Shown in pieces: positions 55,440-64,000 of a DNA stretch of 64,000 nt. The stretch comes from Flaviflexus salsibiostraticola (lineage in GTDB: Bacteria > Actinomycetota > Actinomycetes > Actinomycetales > Actinomycetaceae), in NCBI RefSeq assembly GCF_003952265.1, contig NZ_CP034438.1, positions 806,001 through 870,000 on the forward strand, given 5' to 3'. Below the pieces are notes generated by a model. That model was not told the DNA's origin and made no database searches. It saw only the letters and a list, made by a program, of their open reading frames with translations. Every line of letters starts with the position of its first letter. Position 1 is the first letter of the stretch. A program made the translations under genes and the position numbers.

Positions 55440-56117
55440 TCAGGCGTTGCCGCGAGACGCCCCCTCGAACGGGAGCTCGAATTCCTCGTCACCGTGGTCC
55501 TCGAAGCGGACCTCGGTATACGCGGGCTCGGTCTCCTCGCGCTCCTCGTCGCGGCGGCGCTCCTCACGGTGCTCGTCAGCCTGCTCGGAGGCGACACGGG
55601 TCTCCTCCCTGCGGGAGAGCTCCTGGCGGCCGGCATGGACCTTCGCGAGCAGGGACTCGAGTTCACCCTGGAGGTGGGCGAGAGAGTCATCCGAGTAGCG
55701 GTCGGCGCCAGCGTTCATCCTGCTCGCCTGCAGGCGGGCCTCCTGCCTGATCCGGTCGGCGTTCTCCTCGGCTGCCCGGGTGAGGGCATGCTCGGAGACG
55801 AGCTCCGCCGCCCTCCGCCGCGCCTGTGCGATCGTCTCCTCGGCATCATCGTGCGCACGCTCGAGGATGGTCTTCGCACGCCGCTGTGCTTCGGCCTTGA
55901 CCTCGGATGCCTCGGCGATGATCGTGTCCGCCGCCTCGATCTGGTCCGGAACGATGTCACGGGCGGTCTCGAGCAGGTCGAGAACCTCGGACCTGTTGAT
56001 CATCGCTGAGGCCGACATGGGAACACCCCTGGCAGAGGCGACCACCTCGATGAGCTCGTCGAGGATGGCGATGAGGGAATCCCCCGCTTCGGCCCTGTCT
56101 GCGTCGTAGTCAGTCAT
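55440..56117 (-). CDS. sepIVA: DivIVA-like coiled-coil protein (SepIVA type)
   Basis: 225 residues from ATG 56117. A DivIVA/Wag31-like N-terminal part is followed by a long coiled coil (about 60-190, rich in Ala, Glu, Arg) and an acidic C-terminus. Position beside DUF177, rnc and mutM matches the mycobacterial gene SepIVA, needed for septation and polar growth; the symbol rests on this synteny. Overlaps coaD by 8 bp. Confidence 0.7.
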   Translation of the reverse strand: MTDYDADRAEAGDSLIAILDELIEVVASARGVPMSASAMINRSEVLDLLETARDIVPDQIEAADTIIAEASEVKAEAQRRAKTILERAHDDAEETIAQARRRAAELVSEHALTRAAEENADRIRQEARLQASRMNAGADRYSDDSLAHLQGELESLLAKVHAGRQELSRREETRVASEQADEHREERRRDEEREETEPAYTEVRFEDHGDEEFELPFEGASRGNA

Positions 56118-56589
56118 TCCTATCCTTTCGGGTGAGCGCCTGCGCGACGGGCACGGGGACGAGGTCGTCGATCCGCCCACCGTGCGAGGCCACGTCCTTG
56201 ACGAGAGATGAGGCGATGTGGCCGAGGCCCGAATCGCCCATGATGAAGATGGTCTCGACACCGCTCAGGTGCCGGTTGAGCAGCGCCATGGAATGCTCGT
56301 TGTCGTAGTCCGCGGATCCCCGCAGCCCCTTGACGATGGCTGAGGCACCGATCGATTTCACGTAGTCGGCGAGCAGGCCCGTGATCGGCTCCGCGCTCGC
56401 GCCCGGGAGGTCCGCGACGGACGCCCGCGCGAGAGCGAGACGCTCGGCCGGGCTGAAGAGGTACCTCTTGTCCGCGTTCTGTGCGACTCCGACGATGACC
56501 TGGTCGAACATGGTCAGCGCGCGACGGACCACATCGACGTGTCCAAGCGTGATGGGGTCGAACGATCCGGGGCAGACGGCGATGCTCAT
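56110..56589 (-). CDS. coaD: Phosphopantetheine adenylyltransferase
   Basis: 159 residues with the nucleotidyltransferase start CPGSFDPITLGHVDVV (TxGH) and ISSTxR-like region near the end of the core. Makes dephospho-CoA from 4'-phosphopantetheine. Overlaps rsmD by 4 bp. Confidence 0.95.
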   Translation of the reverse strand: MSIAVCPGSFDPITLGHVDVVRRALTMFDQVIVGVAQNADKRYLFSPAERLALARASVADLPGASAEPITGLLADYVKSIGASAIVKGLRGSADYDNEHSMALLNRHLSGVETIFIMGDSGLGHIASSLVKDVASHGGRIDDLVPVPVAQALTRKDRND

Positions 56590-57149
56590 GCCCTTAGACT
56601 ACGTCGATACTCGGCGTGAAGGGCTGTCCAGACGACGGTGTCGCCCCAGATCCTCCGGTCGTCGAGCGCGATTCCTGCCGGCCAGGGCGGCTCCCCCGCA
56701 TGCTTGTCCCGCTCGACGAGGAGCACCCCGTCGTCGACGAGGTGCGGCACTGCAGCGGCGAGCACCGGAGTCAGCTCGTCGTTCGTCATCGCATAGGGAG
56801 GGTCGAGGAAGATGACGTCGTAGTCGGCCGCGCTCGACTCGAGGAAGGACGTCGCCTTCGACTGGACGATATGGAGATCGAGACCCGTCTTCTTCGCGTT
56901 CGAGGTCATGACGGACACGGCTTCGCGGCCGACATCGACGGCCGTCACCGAGCGGACGCCGCGCGAGGCCGCCTCGAGACCGAACGCGCCCGACCCGGCA
57001 AAGAGGTCGAGGACGTCGGTCTCGTCGAGGTAGCCGCGATGACCGAGGGTCGAGAAAAGGGCCTCTCGCACAAGATCAGGAGTCGGGCGAGCGGATTTGG
57101 GCACGCGGATGGTCATGCCTTTGGCGGTTCCAGCGACGATGCGGAGCAT
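56586..57149 (-). CDS. rsmD: 16S rRNA (guanine966-N2)-methyltransferase RsmD
   Basis: 187 residues. The SAM-binding motif VLDLFAGSGAFGLEAASRG and the catalytic DPPY are present. Methylates G966 of 16S rRNA. Conserved rsmD-coaD pair; overlaps the recG stop by one base. Confidence 0.95.
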   Translation of the reverse strand: MLRIVAGTAKGMTIRVPKSARPTPDLVREALFSTLGHRGYLDETDVLDLFAGSGAFGLEAASRGVRSVTAVDVGREAVSVMTSNAKKTGLDLHIVQSKATSFLESSAADYDVIFLDPPYAMTNDELTPVLAAAVPHLVDDGVLLVERDKHAGEPPWPAGIALDDRRIWGDTVVWTALHAEYRRSLRA

Positions 57150-59347
57150 CAGCTTCTCCCCAGGTAGTCGGTCTCGGTCATCCTGCGCGCCTCATCGACG
57201 GCAGCTCTCAGCCCCGGCCACTCCTGCAGCGTGGGATCCTCGGCGATGTAGGCGGCCGCATTGTCTCTCACCATCTCGATGATCCGCACGTCCTTCCGAA
57301 TCTCCAGGTGACGCAGGTGGGAGCGGACACCGGACTGGCTCGCACCGAGCACATCACCCTCCCGCCGCAGCTCAAGGTCCTTCTCCGCGAGCGCGAAGCC
57401 ATCCCTCGTAGCCGCAAAGGCGGCCAGTCGCTCGTCGGCGACCGTGCCCTCGGGAGCCCACGACAGCGCGAGGCAGATGCCGGGGCGGGTGCCGCGGCCG
57501 ATGCGGCCGCGGAGCTGATGAAGCTGGGAGAGGCCGAAACGATCCGCATCGAGGATGACCATGATGGTCGCGTCCGGCACGTCGACGCCGACTTCGATCA
57601 CGGTGGTCGCCACGAGAACGGGAGTCTCACCCGACTGGAGGGCCGCCATGGCGCTGTTCTTCTCCTCGGCGCTCATCGGCCCCGTCAGGATGCCGACGTC
57701 GATGCCGGCGAGCGCAGGGTGGTCGCGCAGCATCTGTGCTGTCTCAACGACGGTCGACAGCGGCGGCCTGGCCTCCTCGTCGGAGGCCTCGAGGCCCGCG
57801 GCCTCATCATCGGGGTTGATGCGGGGGCAGACGATGAAGGCGCGGCCGCCATCGGCCACCTCTTCCGCCACACGCTCCCACACCCGATCCACCCAGGCCC
57901 GCCTTCCCGCGGGGACGATTGTCGTCGATACCTCCTGACGGCCGGCAGGAACTTCCGTGAGCTCGGAGACCTCAAGATCCCCGAATACGGTCATGGCGAG
58001 GGTGCGCGGGATCGGGGTGGCGGTCATGACGAGGAGATTGACCCCGGCATTGGCCCGCAGTGCGTCCCGCTGGTCGACGCCGAACCTGTGCTGCTCGTCG
58101 ACAACCGCGAGGGATAGGTAGGGGATCTGGACGTGGTCGGAGATAAGGGCGTGGGTGCCGACGATGATTCCCGTCTCTCCGCCGGCGAGGCGGCCGAGGA
58201 CGCTCCGCTTGGCCTTGGCGCCGAGCGAGCCGGTCAACAGGTCAACGCGGGTGCCGATGTCGGACCCCCCGAGCATCCCACCGGCCGCGAGATCGCCGAG
58301 CATGGCGAGAATCGAGCGGTGATGCTGTTCGGCAAGGACCTCTGTCGGGGCGAGGAGGGCGGCCTGGCCTCCGCTGTCGACGACCTGGAGCATCGCCCGC
58401 AGAGCAACGATCGTTTTGCCGGAGCCGACGTCGCCCTGGAGCAGCCTGTTCATCGGCCTCGTCGATGCCAGGTCCGCCGAGATCTGCTCCCCCACCGCCA
58501 CCTGGCCCTCGGTCAGGTCGAAGGGCAGACGCCGGTCGAACTCGGCGGCGATCCCCGCGGAGCGTCGGGGGCGGGGCTCGGAGTCGACCGCCGTCGCCTC
58601 GTGGCCGCGCTGGGCGAGTACTGTCTGGAGGATGAGAGCCTCCTCGAACTTCATCCGCTCACGGCCCCGCTGCCAGTCGGCGTCGGTCTGCGGCCGATGG
58701 AGGGCGACGAGCGCCTCGAATGCGCCGAGCAGTCCGTGCTGCGTGCGGAACGGTTCCGGCAGGGGCTCGGGGATGTCGCCCGGCCCCACCTGGTCGAGGA
58801 TGGAGCCGACCGCCTTCTCGATCGTCCAGGTGGGGACGTTGACGGCGGCAGGATAGAGGGGAAGCGGCCGGGCGATATCCTTCTCGTCGACCTCACCCTC
58901 ATCCTCGAGGAGCTGGTACTCGGGGTGGGTGAGCTGCAGCTCGCCCCGATAGGAGGAGACGGTGCCCGAGAACGTCGCGAGAGTTCCCGGCTGGAGTTTC
59001 GACTCATGGAACGCGAGCGGCCTCGGCGATTTCGCGAAGAATGTGAGCGACATGTCGTGCCGCCCGTCCGAGATCGTCACCTTGAGGAGGAAACCGCGCC
59101 TCGCATTCATCGGCCTCATGCTCGTCCCGAGAACGTGGGCGACGACCGTGACGCTCTCGCCCTCGACGGCCCTCGAGAGCGGAACCAGCTCACCGCGATG
59201 GACGTAGCGCCGGGGCGCGTGGCGGAGCAGATCCCCGGCGGTGTGCAGGTCGAGCTTCTCCAGCGCCTTGGCGGTGCGCGCGCCGACGAGCCGATCGAGC
59301 GGGCGCTCGAGCAGGGTGCGCCCATCCGTTGCTACAGCTTTCATCAT
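57149..59347 (-). CDS. recG: ATP-dependent DNA helicase RecG
   Basis: About 732 residues. Start ATG 59347 or the adjacent 59344, after ggggaggg. The N-terminal OB/wedge domain (GDLLRHAPRRYVHRGELV) is followed by helicase motifs: Walker A GDVGSGKT, DEQH, QLRGRIGRG. Reverses stalled replication forks. Divergent from rpmB. Confidence 0.95.
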   Translation of the reverse strand: MMKAVATDGRTLLERPLDRLVGARTAKALEKLDLHTAGDLLRHAPRRYVHRGELVPLSRAVEGESVTVVAHVLGTSMRPMNARRGFLLKVTISDGRHDMSLTFFAKSPRPLAFHESKLQPGTLATFSGTVSSYRGELQLTHPEYQLLEDEGEVDEKDIARPLPLYPAAVNVPTWTIEKAVGSILDQVGPGDIPEPLPEPFRTQHGLLGAFEALVALHRPQTDADWQRGRERMKFEEALILQTVLAQRGHEATAVDSEPRPRRSAGIAAEFDRRLPFDLTEGQVAVGEQISADLASTRPMNRLLQGDVGSGKTIVALRAMLQVVDSGGQAALLAPTEVLAEQHHRSILAMLGDLAAGGMLGGSDIGTRVDLLTGSLGAKAKRSVLGRLAGGETGIIVGTHALISDHVQIPYLSLAVVDEQHRFGVDQRDALRANAGVNLLVMTATPIPRTLAMTVFGDLEVSELTEVPAGRQEVSTTIVPAGRRAWVDRVWERVAEEVADGGRAFIVCPRINPDDEAAGLEASDEEARPPLSTVVETAQMLRDHPALAGIDVGILTGPMSAEEKNSAMAALQSGETPVLVATTVIEVGVDVPDATIMVILDADRFGLSQLHQLRGRIGRGTRPGICLALSWAPEGTVADERLAAFAATRDGFALAEKDLELRREGDVLGASQSGVRSHLRHLEIRKDVRIIEMVRDNAAAYIAEDPTLQEWPGLRAAVDEARRMTETDYLGRS

Positions 59348-59464
59348 CCCTCCCCGGACCAGACTAGCGGCCGACTCTGCCGATCTCCTCCACCCTGCAT
59401 GTGTCCCGGGGACACGCACGGAGCGAAGAGTGTGGGATCCCACGTTTACCGCAGTGCCAGTATC

Positions 59465-59494
59465 TTGGCGCTTCGACCCGGGCTCGGTTAATAT
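59465..59494 (+). promoter_or_regulatory. Promoter of rpmB
   Basis: TTGGCG (59465-59470) and TAATAT (59489-59494) with 18-bp spacing, 75 bp before the rpmB start. Two palindromes lie upstream: GTGTCCC-g-GGGACAC (59401-59415) and GTGGGATCCCAC (59431-59442). Either could be an operator for recG or rpmB. Confidence 0.55.
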
Positions 59495-59569
59495 GAACAG
59501 GTTGCACCCCCGTGTGCATGTCAGGAGACGCCGCTGGCGTCTTGTCAGCGAGAAGATCAGGAGAGAACC

Positions 59570-59764
59570 GTGGCCTCAGTATGTGACGTCTGCGGCAAGG
59601 GCCCGGGCTTCGGCAAGAGCGTCTCGCACTCCCACGTGCGGACCAACCGCCGGTGGAACCCGAACATTCAGCGCGTCCGCGCGCTCGTCGAGGGTACCCC
59701 CAAGCGACTCAACGTCTGCACGAACTGCATCAAGTCGGAGCGGATCGTTCGCAACACGAAGTAG
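59570..59764 (+). CDS. rpmB: 50S ribosomal protein L28, zinc-binding form
   Basis: 64 residues from GTG 59570. Retains the two Cys pairs (CDVC near the start, CTNC near 49-52), i.e. the C-plus form that binds zinc. [17 protein letters not shown] is the family signature. Stands alone, with promoter and terminator. Confidence 0.96.
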   Translation: MASVCDVCGKGPGFGKSVSHSHVRTNRRWNPNIQRVRALVEGTPKRLNVCTNCIKSERIVRNTK

Positions 59765-59778
59765 CCTTTGAACAGCCC

Positions 59779-59804
59779 TGAGCCCCCACCACGGTGGGGG
59801 CTCA
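59779..59804 (+). terminator. Terminator of rpmB
   Basis: Perfect stem tgagcccccacc / ggtgggggctca, 15 bp after the stop. Confidence 0.75.
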
Positions 59805-59815
59805 GTCGTTGTCGG

Positions 59816-60718
59816 TCATGCGGTGAAGTGATCCCAGCCGCCGAGTTCACCCAGATCGGCTCCATCCACCGTCACACCGGCGCCGGCGTGAATGGAGCCG
59901 ACGATGCTCCAACCCTCCGGAACATCCCCCGGCGGCAGGGCCGCCAAGAAGCCGTGGTCCTCTCCCCCGGTGAGGGCCTCATGCAGGCTGGCCCCCGGGC
60001 TTGCCGCGGCCGCCACCCGATCCGAGTCGAGCGCGATTGAGACTCCAGATGCCGCGGCCATGCGCCTCGCATCGCGCACGAGACCGTCCGACACGTCCAT
60101 CATCGCCCGTGCGGGGACGGACAGCGCCAGGGCGACGGGCGGCACCGGCCGCCGGAAGAGGTCGGCCTCAGAACCGGTCTCGCCGGCCTCGAGAAGAGCG
60201 AGTCCATGGGCTGAGGCTCCGAGGTTACCGGTGTGGATGAGGAGGTCGCCCGGCCGGGCACCGGACCGGAGGACAGGCTCCCGTCCTTCCATGTCCCCCA
60301 CGACGGTCCCCGCGGCCATGATGGCTGGGCCCCTCGACATGTCGCCGCCATCGATGGCGATGGGACCGGTCTGGTCGGCGATATGGTCGCAGGCCTGGCG
60401 CAGCCCCTTCGAGAAGCCTTCGACCCACTCGGTGGCGAGCCCCTCGGGGATGACCATGGCGACGACGAGCGACATGGGGCGGGCCCGCATCGCCGCCGCG
60501 TCCGCCACGTTGTGCATGACGCACCGCCAACCGACATCCTCGGCGCTCGACCAGTCCGTACGGAAGTGGACGCCTTCGACGAGGATGTCGGTCGAGATCG
60601 CCACATCCCCCGCGGGCGAGAGGACGGCGCAGTCGTCGCCTGTCGGGACGGTCGCCGTCGAGGCGGGCAGATGCCGGCTGATCACTGTGAGAAGGTCGTC
60701 TTCGCTCATAGATGCCAT
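59816..60718 (-). CDS. thiL: Thiamine-monophosphate kinase
   Basis: About 300 residues; ATG 60718 chosen, ATG 60709 or 60742 possible. PurM/AIR-synthase-like motifs: TGDDCAVLSP, STDILVEGVHF, DGGDMSRGP, DVSDGLVRDA. Phosphorylates thiamine phosphate to thiamine diphosphate. Neighbour of DUF3515 and ddl, as in many actinobacteria. Confidence 0.93.
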   Translation of the reverse strand: MASMSEDDLLTVISRHLPASTATVPTGDDCAVLSPAGDVAISTDILVEGVHFRTDWSSAEDVGWRCVMHNVADAAAMRARPMSLVVAMVIPEGLATEWVEGFSKGLRQACDHIADQTGPIAIDGGDMSRGPAIMAAGTVVGDMEGREPVLRSGARPGDLLIHTGNLGASAHGLALLEAGETGSEADLFRRPVPPVALALSVPARAMMDVSDGLVRDARRMAAASGVSIALDSDRVAAAASPGASLHEALTGGEDHGFLAALPPGDVPEGWSIVGSIHAGAGVTVDGADLGELGGWDHFTA

Positions 60719-60764
60719 TCTCTCACCGGGCTGCGACTCCATCGACCCCGGCTACAGTAGGGGT

Positions 60765-61262
60765 GTGAAGCGTCTCAGCATCCTTACACTCCTCGGCCTT
60801 GCGGCCTGCACGCCGACCATCGGCCTTGATTCCACCCCCCATGCCTCCGACCCCGTGTGCGCCCAGATGCTCATGGCAACCCCCGGTGAGATCGGCGGCT
60901 ATGAACGTGCGAAAACGACCGCGCAGTCGACGACAGCGTGGCAGGATGGATCGTCCTTCCGGTGCGGCCTCGACCAGCCCGGCCCGTCGACCGACCGCTG
61001 CATCACCGTCGGCGGCATCGATTGGCTCAGCCTGGACGCGGGCGACGAGAGGGTGCCGGCGAACAGTGGGGACGGCACGTGGACGTTCCTGTCCTACGGG
61101 CGCACGCCCACCGTCGAGATCGTCCTCACGACGGAGGCCGTGGGCGCCGGTACCGTCACCGATGTCCTCGCCCAGTTCTCCTCGGCGCTCGCACTCGTCG
61201 AGGCCGACCGCGAATGCCTCGCACTCGTCGACGCGCCGCTGGCGCTCGACGACCAGGGCTAG
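60765..61262 (+). CDS. DUF3515 lipoprotein
   Basis: 165 residues from GTG 60765. A short signal with lipobox LAAC (Cys about 15), then a single globular DUF3515 domain (SDPVCAQMLMATPGEIGGYE, SFRCGLDQPGPSTDRC, VGGIDWLSLD). Four Cys may form disulfides. Function unknown; the ddl-DUF3515-thiL neighbourhood is conserved. Its TAG stop lies in the GCTAGC sequence next to IS481 copy 3. Confidence 0.85.
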   Translation: MKRLSILTLLGLAACTPTIGLDSTPHASDPVCAQMLMATPGEIGGYERAKTTAQSTTAWQDGSSFRCGLDQPGPSTDRCITVGGIDWLSLDAGDERVPANSGDGTWTFLSYGRTPTVEIVLTTEAVGAGTVTDVLAQFSSALALVEADRECLALVDAPLALDDQG

Positions 61263-61275
61263 CTGTACAGCTAGC
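61258..61275. other. IS481 excision-like footprint
   Basis: GCTAGC-TGTACA-GCTAGC immediately left of IS481 copy 3. TGTACA equals the first three plus last three bases of the element (TGT...ACA), and each GCTAGC equals the target duplication. This is what imprecise excision of an earlier copy would leave. Confidence 0.5.
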
Positions 61276-62257
61276 TGTACTGTCCGGGGAGGTTGGTTAA
61301 GCGGGTGATTGGGGCGAGCCTGTCGCAGGCTGTGTGGGGTCGGTGATGATTATAGTGATGCAGCCATCCTGGTAGGGCGTCGCGTCGCTCGGTTTCTGAG
61401 GTGTAGCAGCGGGCGTAGCCCCACCCGTCTGCCAGGGTACGGTGGAAGCGCTCGATCTTCCCGTTGGTCTGGGGTCGGTACGGGCGGGTCCGTTTTGCTG
61501 TGATCTTCAGCCTGGCGCAGGTTTCGCGCCATAATATCGAGCGGTAGGCCGGACCGTTGTCGGAGAGCACTCTTTCGACGGTGACGCCTCGGGTGTTGAA
61601 CCAGGCTGTGGCCCGCTCCAACACCCCGACGGCAGTGAGAGCGGTTTCATCATTGTGGACTTCGGCGTAGGCGACGCGAGAGTAGTCATCGATGACGGTG
61701 TGGACGAAGGCGTAGCCCATCTTCGGGTTGTGGTGGTGGTTGCGGGCCTTGTCCGGCGTTGCTATGCGGTTGCGGCCTCCCTGTTGGCGACCGACGAAGC
61801 GCCAGCCGCCGCCGTCGGGGATGTTGCCGAGCTTTTTCACATCGACGTGAATCATCGAGCCGGGGTGGGGGTGTTCATAGCGGCGCACCGGCTCCCCGGT
61901 GGCGCGGTCTACGTGAGCGAGTCTGTTCAGTCGGCAGTGGCGCAGGATCTGATGAACGGTCGAGGGTGCCAGCCCGACCCGGACGGCCAGCTGGACCGGT
62001 CCTTCCCGTAGCCGCAGCCGCAGGCTCACGATTCGTCTTCTGATCTTCAACGGGGTCTGGTGGGGCGAGGTCTTCGGGCGAGAGGAACGGTCCTGCATGG
62101 ACTCACCAGACCTGTAGCGGTCGGCCCAGCGTTTGACCGTCGGCCAGGAGCATTGGAACCGAGCCGCGACCTCGGCAATCGGCACCTGCTGGTCGACGAC
62201 GAGCCGGGCGACGGTCAAACGGGCGCGAGGGGTCAGGGCTGCATTAGCGTGGGACAT
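61271..62257 (-). CDS. IS481-family transposase, copy 3
   Basis: 328 residues from ATG 62257, with the same HTH and DDE motifs as copies 1 and 2 and an intact frame. The TAG stop (61271-61273) is in the flanking GCTAGC. One residue differs from copy 2 in the core (GYAFVHTVIDD against GHAFVHTVIDD). Confidence 0.92.
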   Translation of the reverse strand: MSHANAALTPRARLTVARLVVDQQVPIAEVAARFQCSWPTVKRWADRYRSGESMQDRSSRPKTSPHQTPLKIRRRIVSLRLRLREGPVQLAVRVGLAPSTVHQILRHCRLNRLAHVDRATGEPVRRYEHPHPGSMIHVDVKKLGNIPDGGGWRFVGRQQGGRNRIATPDKARNHHHNPKMGYAFVHTVIDDYSRVAYAEVHNDETALTAVGVLERATAWFNTRGVTVERVLSDNGPAYRSILWRETCARLKITAKRTRPYRPQTNGKIERFHRTLADGWGYARCYTSETERRDALPGWLHHYNHHRPHTACDRLAPITRLTNLPGQYS

Positions 62258-62380
62258 AAGGAGGGCCTTCCTCGGAGTGCTGGTTTCGCAACTCCCACTC
62301 AATCGCGGAAGGCCCTCTCTTCACGTCACAAGTCAGCGCGTGTCATCGCACTGCCTCAACCAACCTGTCCGGTCAGTACA
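61276..62380 (-). mobile_element. IS481-family element, copy 3
   Basis: 1105 bp, flanked by GCTAGC (61270-61275, 62381-62386), differing from copy 2 at only a few bases. It sits between the convergent DUF3515 and ddl genes, exactly where CTAG provides both stop codons, so neither protein is altered. Leader hairpin arms at 62261-62271 and 62307-62317. Confidence 0.93.
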
Positions 62381-62381
62381 G

Positions 62382-63461
62382 CTAGCGCAGGCCGGTCTGA
62401 CGCTCGAGCGCGAGCGTCAGCAGTTCGTCGATGAGCTCCGCATAGGTCATGCCGGACTTCTGCCACAGCAGCGGGTACATCGAGTACGGGGTGAAGCCGG
62501 GGATCGTGTTGATCTCGTTGATCGTGATGTCACCGCCGTCGAAGAAGAAATCGACGCGTGCCATCCCCTCGCAGTCCACGGCCTCAAATGCCTCGACAGC
62601 CATGGTGCGCAGCCGCTCCATGTCGTCCTCGGGGATCTCCGCCGGGATCTGAAGGACGAGACCGTCGGTCTCGACGTACTTCGACTCGAAATCGTAGAAG
62701 CCTGAGGTCGGGTTGTTGAGGATGATCTCGCCGACGGTCGAGGCTCGTGCACGCTCGGTGCCGCGGCCGCCCAGGACCGCGCATTCAACCTCACGACCCG
62801 CCAGGCCCTGCTCGACGATGACCTTCGGGTCGTGCTTCTGGGCCTCCCGGATCGCCTCGTCGAGCTGGTCGAGGGACTCGATGCGGGAGATGCCGAGCGA
62901 GGATCCGGCACGAGTGGGCTTGACGAAGAGCGGCATCCGCAGCTGCGCGATCTGGTCGGTGAGCTCCTCGCGGCTGTTCTCCCACCCGCTTCTCGTCACG
63001 AGCACCCATGGACCGACGGGCAGGCCCGCGGCCTGAAGGATGATCTTCGTGAAATGCTTGTCCATGACCGCGGCTGACGAGAAGACGCCCGATCCGACGT
63101 ACTTCACCCCCGCCATCTCAAACAGGCCTTGGATCGTGCCGTCCTCGCCGAACGGCCCGTGAAGGAGCGGGAATGCGACATCGATCTCGAGGCTCTTCCC
63201 ACCCTCGTAGAATTCTCCGGTTCCGTACGAGACGGTGATGGGCTCGCCCGGACCGACCTCGGCCGTGCCGGTGCCGAGCAGCTCCGAGTCGGTCGTGCCG
63301 CTCACCCACGTGCCGTCCCGGCGGATGCCGATGGGCACGATCTCGTACCGATCGCGATCGATCGAGGCCATGACCGAACCGGCCGTCATGCAGGACACCG
63401 GATGCTCGCCGGAGCGGCCTCCGTAGATGAGGGCAACGCGAGTTGTGGAACCGTTCTTCAC
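62382..63461 (-). CDS. ddl: D-alanine--D-alanine ligase
   Basis: 359 residues. The N-terminal substrate-binding part has IYGGRSGEHPVSC and PLLHGPFGEDGTIQGLFE. The ATP-grasp core has PLFVKPTRAGSSLGISR and the catalytic end FFFDGGDITINEINTIPGF with YSMYP. Makes D-Ala-D-Ala for peptidoglycan. The usual Tyr (Y-type) is seen in YSMYP; not a VanA-like D-Lac enzyme by this motif. Its stop codon is shared with the IS481 target duplication. Confidence 0.94.
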   Translation of the reverse strand: MKNGSTTRVALIYGGRSGEHPVSCMTAGSVMASIDRDRYEIVPIGIRRDGTWVSGTTDSELLGTGTAEVGPGEPITVSYGTGEFYEGGKSLEIDVAFPLLHGPFGEDGTIQGLFEMAGVKYVGSGVFSSAAVMDKHFTKIILQAAGLPVGPWVLVTRSGWENSREELTDQIAQLRMPLFVKPTRAGSSLGISRIESLDQLDEAIREAQKHDPKVIVEQGLAGREVECAVLGGRGTERARASTVGEIILNNPTSGFYDFESKYVETDGLVLQIPAEIPEDDMERLRTMAVEAFEAVDCEGMARVDFFFDGGDITINEINTIPGFTPYSMYPLLWQKSGMTYAELIDELLTLALERQTGLR

Positions 63462-63492
63462 CGCTCGAGCCTATCAAGATAGTGTCGGAATC

Positions 63493-64000
63493 ATGACGAA
63501 GCCAGCTACGATTCTCGCCCAGTCCGGCCGTCCCGACAGAGTTCAGGGCAGCCCGGTCAATCCCCCCATCGTTCTCTCCTCGACGTACCGCAACTCGGGG
63601 ACGGAGCCGGGGAACATCTATGCGAGATGGGACACGGAGACGTGGAATCCCTTCGAGCAGACCCTCGCCGCCCTTGAAGGCGCCGACTTCCCCGCCCTCG
63701 TCCACTCCTCCGGCATGGCAGCCATCACCACAGCGCTCCACGCGGCGCGCCCCGGCCGGATCGTCGCCCCGCGTCACTCGTACCATGCCTCTCTCGTCGT
63801 CGCGCGGGAGATGGCCGAGCGGGAGGGCGGCGAGGTTGTCACGGTCGACATCGCCAATACTGACGAGGTCGTCTCCGCCCTGCCGGGAGCCAGCGCCGTC
63901 CTTCTGGAGTCGCCGACGAACCCGATGCTCGAGCTCGCCGACATCCCGACCATCGCCGACGCGGCGCACGAGGCTGGCACCCTCGTCATCGTCGACAACA
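63493..64000 (+). CDS. Cystathionine gamma-synthase-like PLP enzyme (partial)
   Basis: ATG 63493, open to the window end (169 residues). Cys/Met-metabolism PLP-enzyme start: NPPIVLSSTYRNSG, YARWDTETWNPFEQTLAALE, SSGMAAITTAL, LLESPTNPMLELADI and IVDN (PLP-binding Asp). The catalytic Lys is beyond the window, so synthase or lyase cannot be separated. Divergent from ddl. Confidence 0.9.
   Translation, partial: MTKPATILAQSGRPDRVQGSPVNPPIVLSSTYRNSGTEPGNIYARWDTETWNPFEQTLAALEGADFPALVHSSGMAAITTALHAARPGRIVAPRHSYHASLVVAREMAEREGGEVVTVDIANTDEVVSALPGASAVLLESPTNPMLELADIPTIADAAHEAGTLVIVDN

Noticed and set aside
58133..59491. 452-aa plus-strand frame
   Set aside because: Antisense to recG, with low-complexity composition typical of shadows.
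1..64000. CRISPR array
   Set aside because: No regularly spaced repeats or cas genes were seen; the only tandem repeat found is inside rne.

Overview
The window comes from a high-GC Actinomycetota chromosome. Markers are the order rnc-mutM-SepIVA-type coiled coil-coaD-rsmD-recG, the ddl/DUF3515/thiL cluster, an RNase E/G with long acidic and basic arms, a SAM-IV-type riboswitch, many GTG starts and frequent 4-base (ATGA/GTGA) gene overlaps. I cannot name the genus; the content would fit an Actinomycetaceae- or Micrococcales-like organism.

Layout. 1-10.6 kb: a small sulfur/persulfide cluster (rhodanese, TauE, DUF4395, rhodanese lipoprotein), a decayed LuxR regulator, a nested IS pile (IS256 in IS481 in IS110), an FAD-linked oxidase, and DUF302, DUF421 and GNAT genes. 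10.6-27.1 kb: an IS-riddled accessory island. With the insertions removed it reads: single-chain restriction-modification gene -> DUF5655 gene, converging on a PHP-ATPase (TrlF-type) gene, which lies just downstream of a truncated MobF/TraA relaxase. IS3, IS21, IS256 (IS1081-like), a partial IS3, IS30, IS1249-like and IS481 elements interrupt it, and it ends 124 bp from a tRNA-Ala gene. 27.3-64 kb: mostly housekeeping genes. These are a phosphatase, rsfS, nadD, proA, trxA, a SAM-riboswitch-led monooxygenase-like gene, a sugar ABC transporter, proB, obg, rpmA, rplU, RNase E/G, cydABDC with a DevS-like kinase and a convergent DevR-like regulator, a lipoprotein, mutM, rnc, DUF177, the DivIVA-like gene, coaD, rsmD, recG, rpmB, thiL, DUF3515, a third IS481, ddl and the start of a cystathionine gamma-synthase-like gene.

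How it works together. The cyd genes build cytochrome bd and its CydDC exporter. The kinase gene overlaps cydC, and a 14-bp palindrome resembling a DevR/DosR box lies 67 bp before cydA, so a local low-oxygen/NO circuit is likely. The island looks like phage-defence cargo on a former conjugative element. Two of its three defence genes (TrlF-type and DUF5655) are now broken, and only the restriction-modification ORF is intact.

Most notable. Target-site duplications and exact frame restoration allow the ancestral genes to be rebuilt: TrlF 879 aa, DUF5655 157 aa and the IS110 transposase 421 aa. All three IS481 copies sit in GCTAGN, and the transposase reading frame runs off the element so that the target CTAG supplies its TAG stop codon. 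A TGTACA scar between two GCTAGC copies next to the third IS481 looks like an excision footprint.
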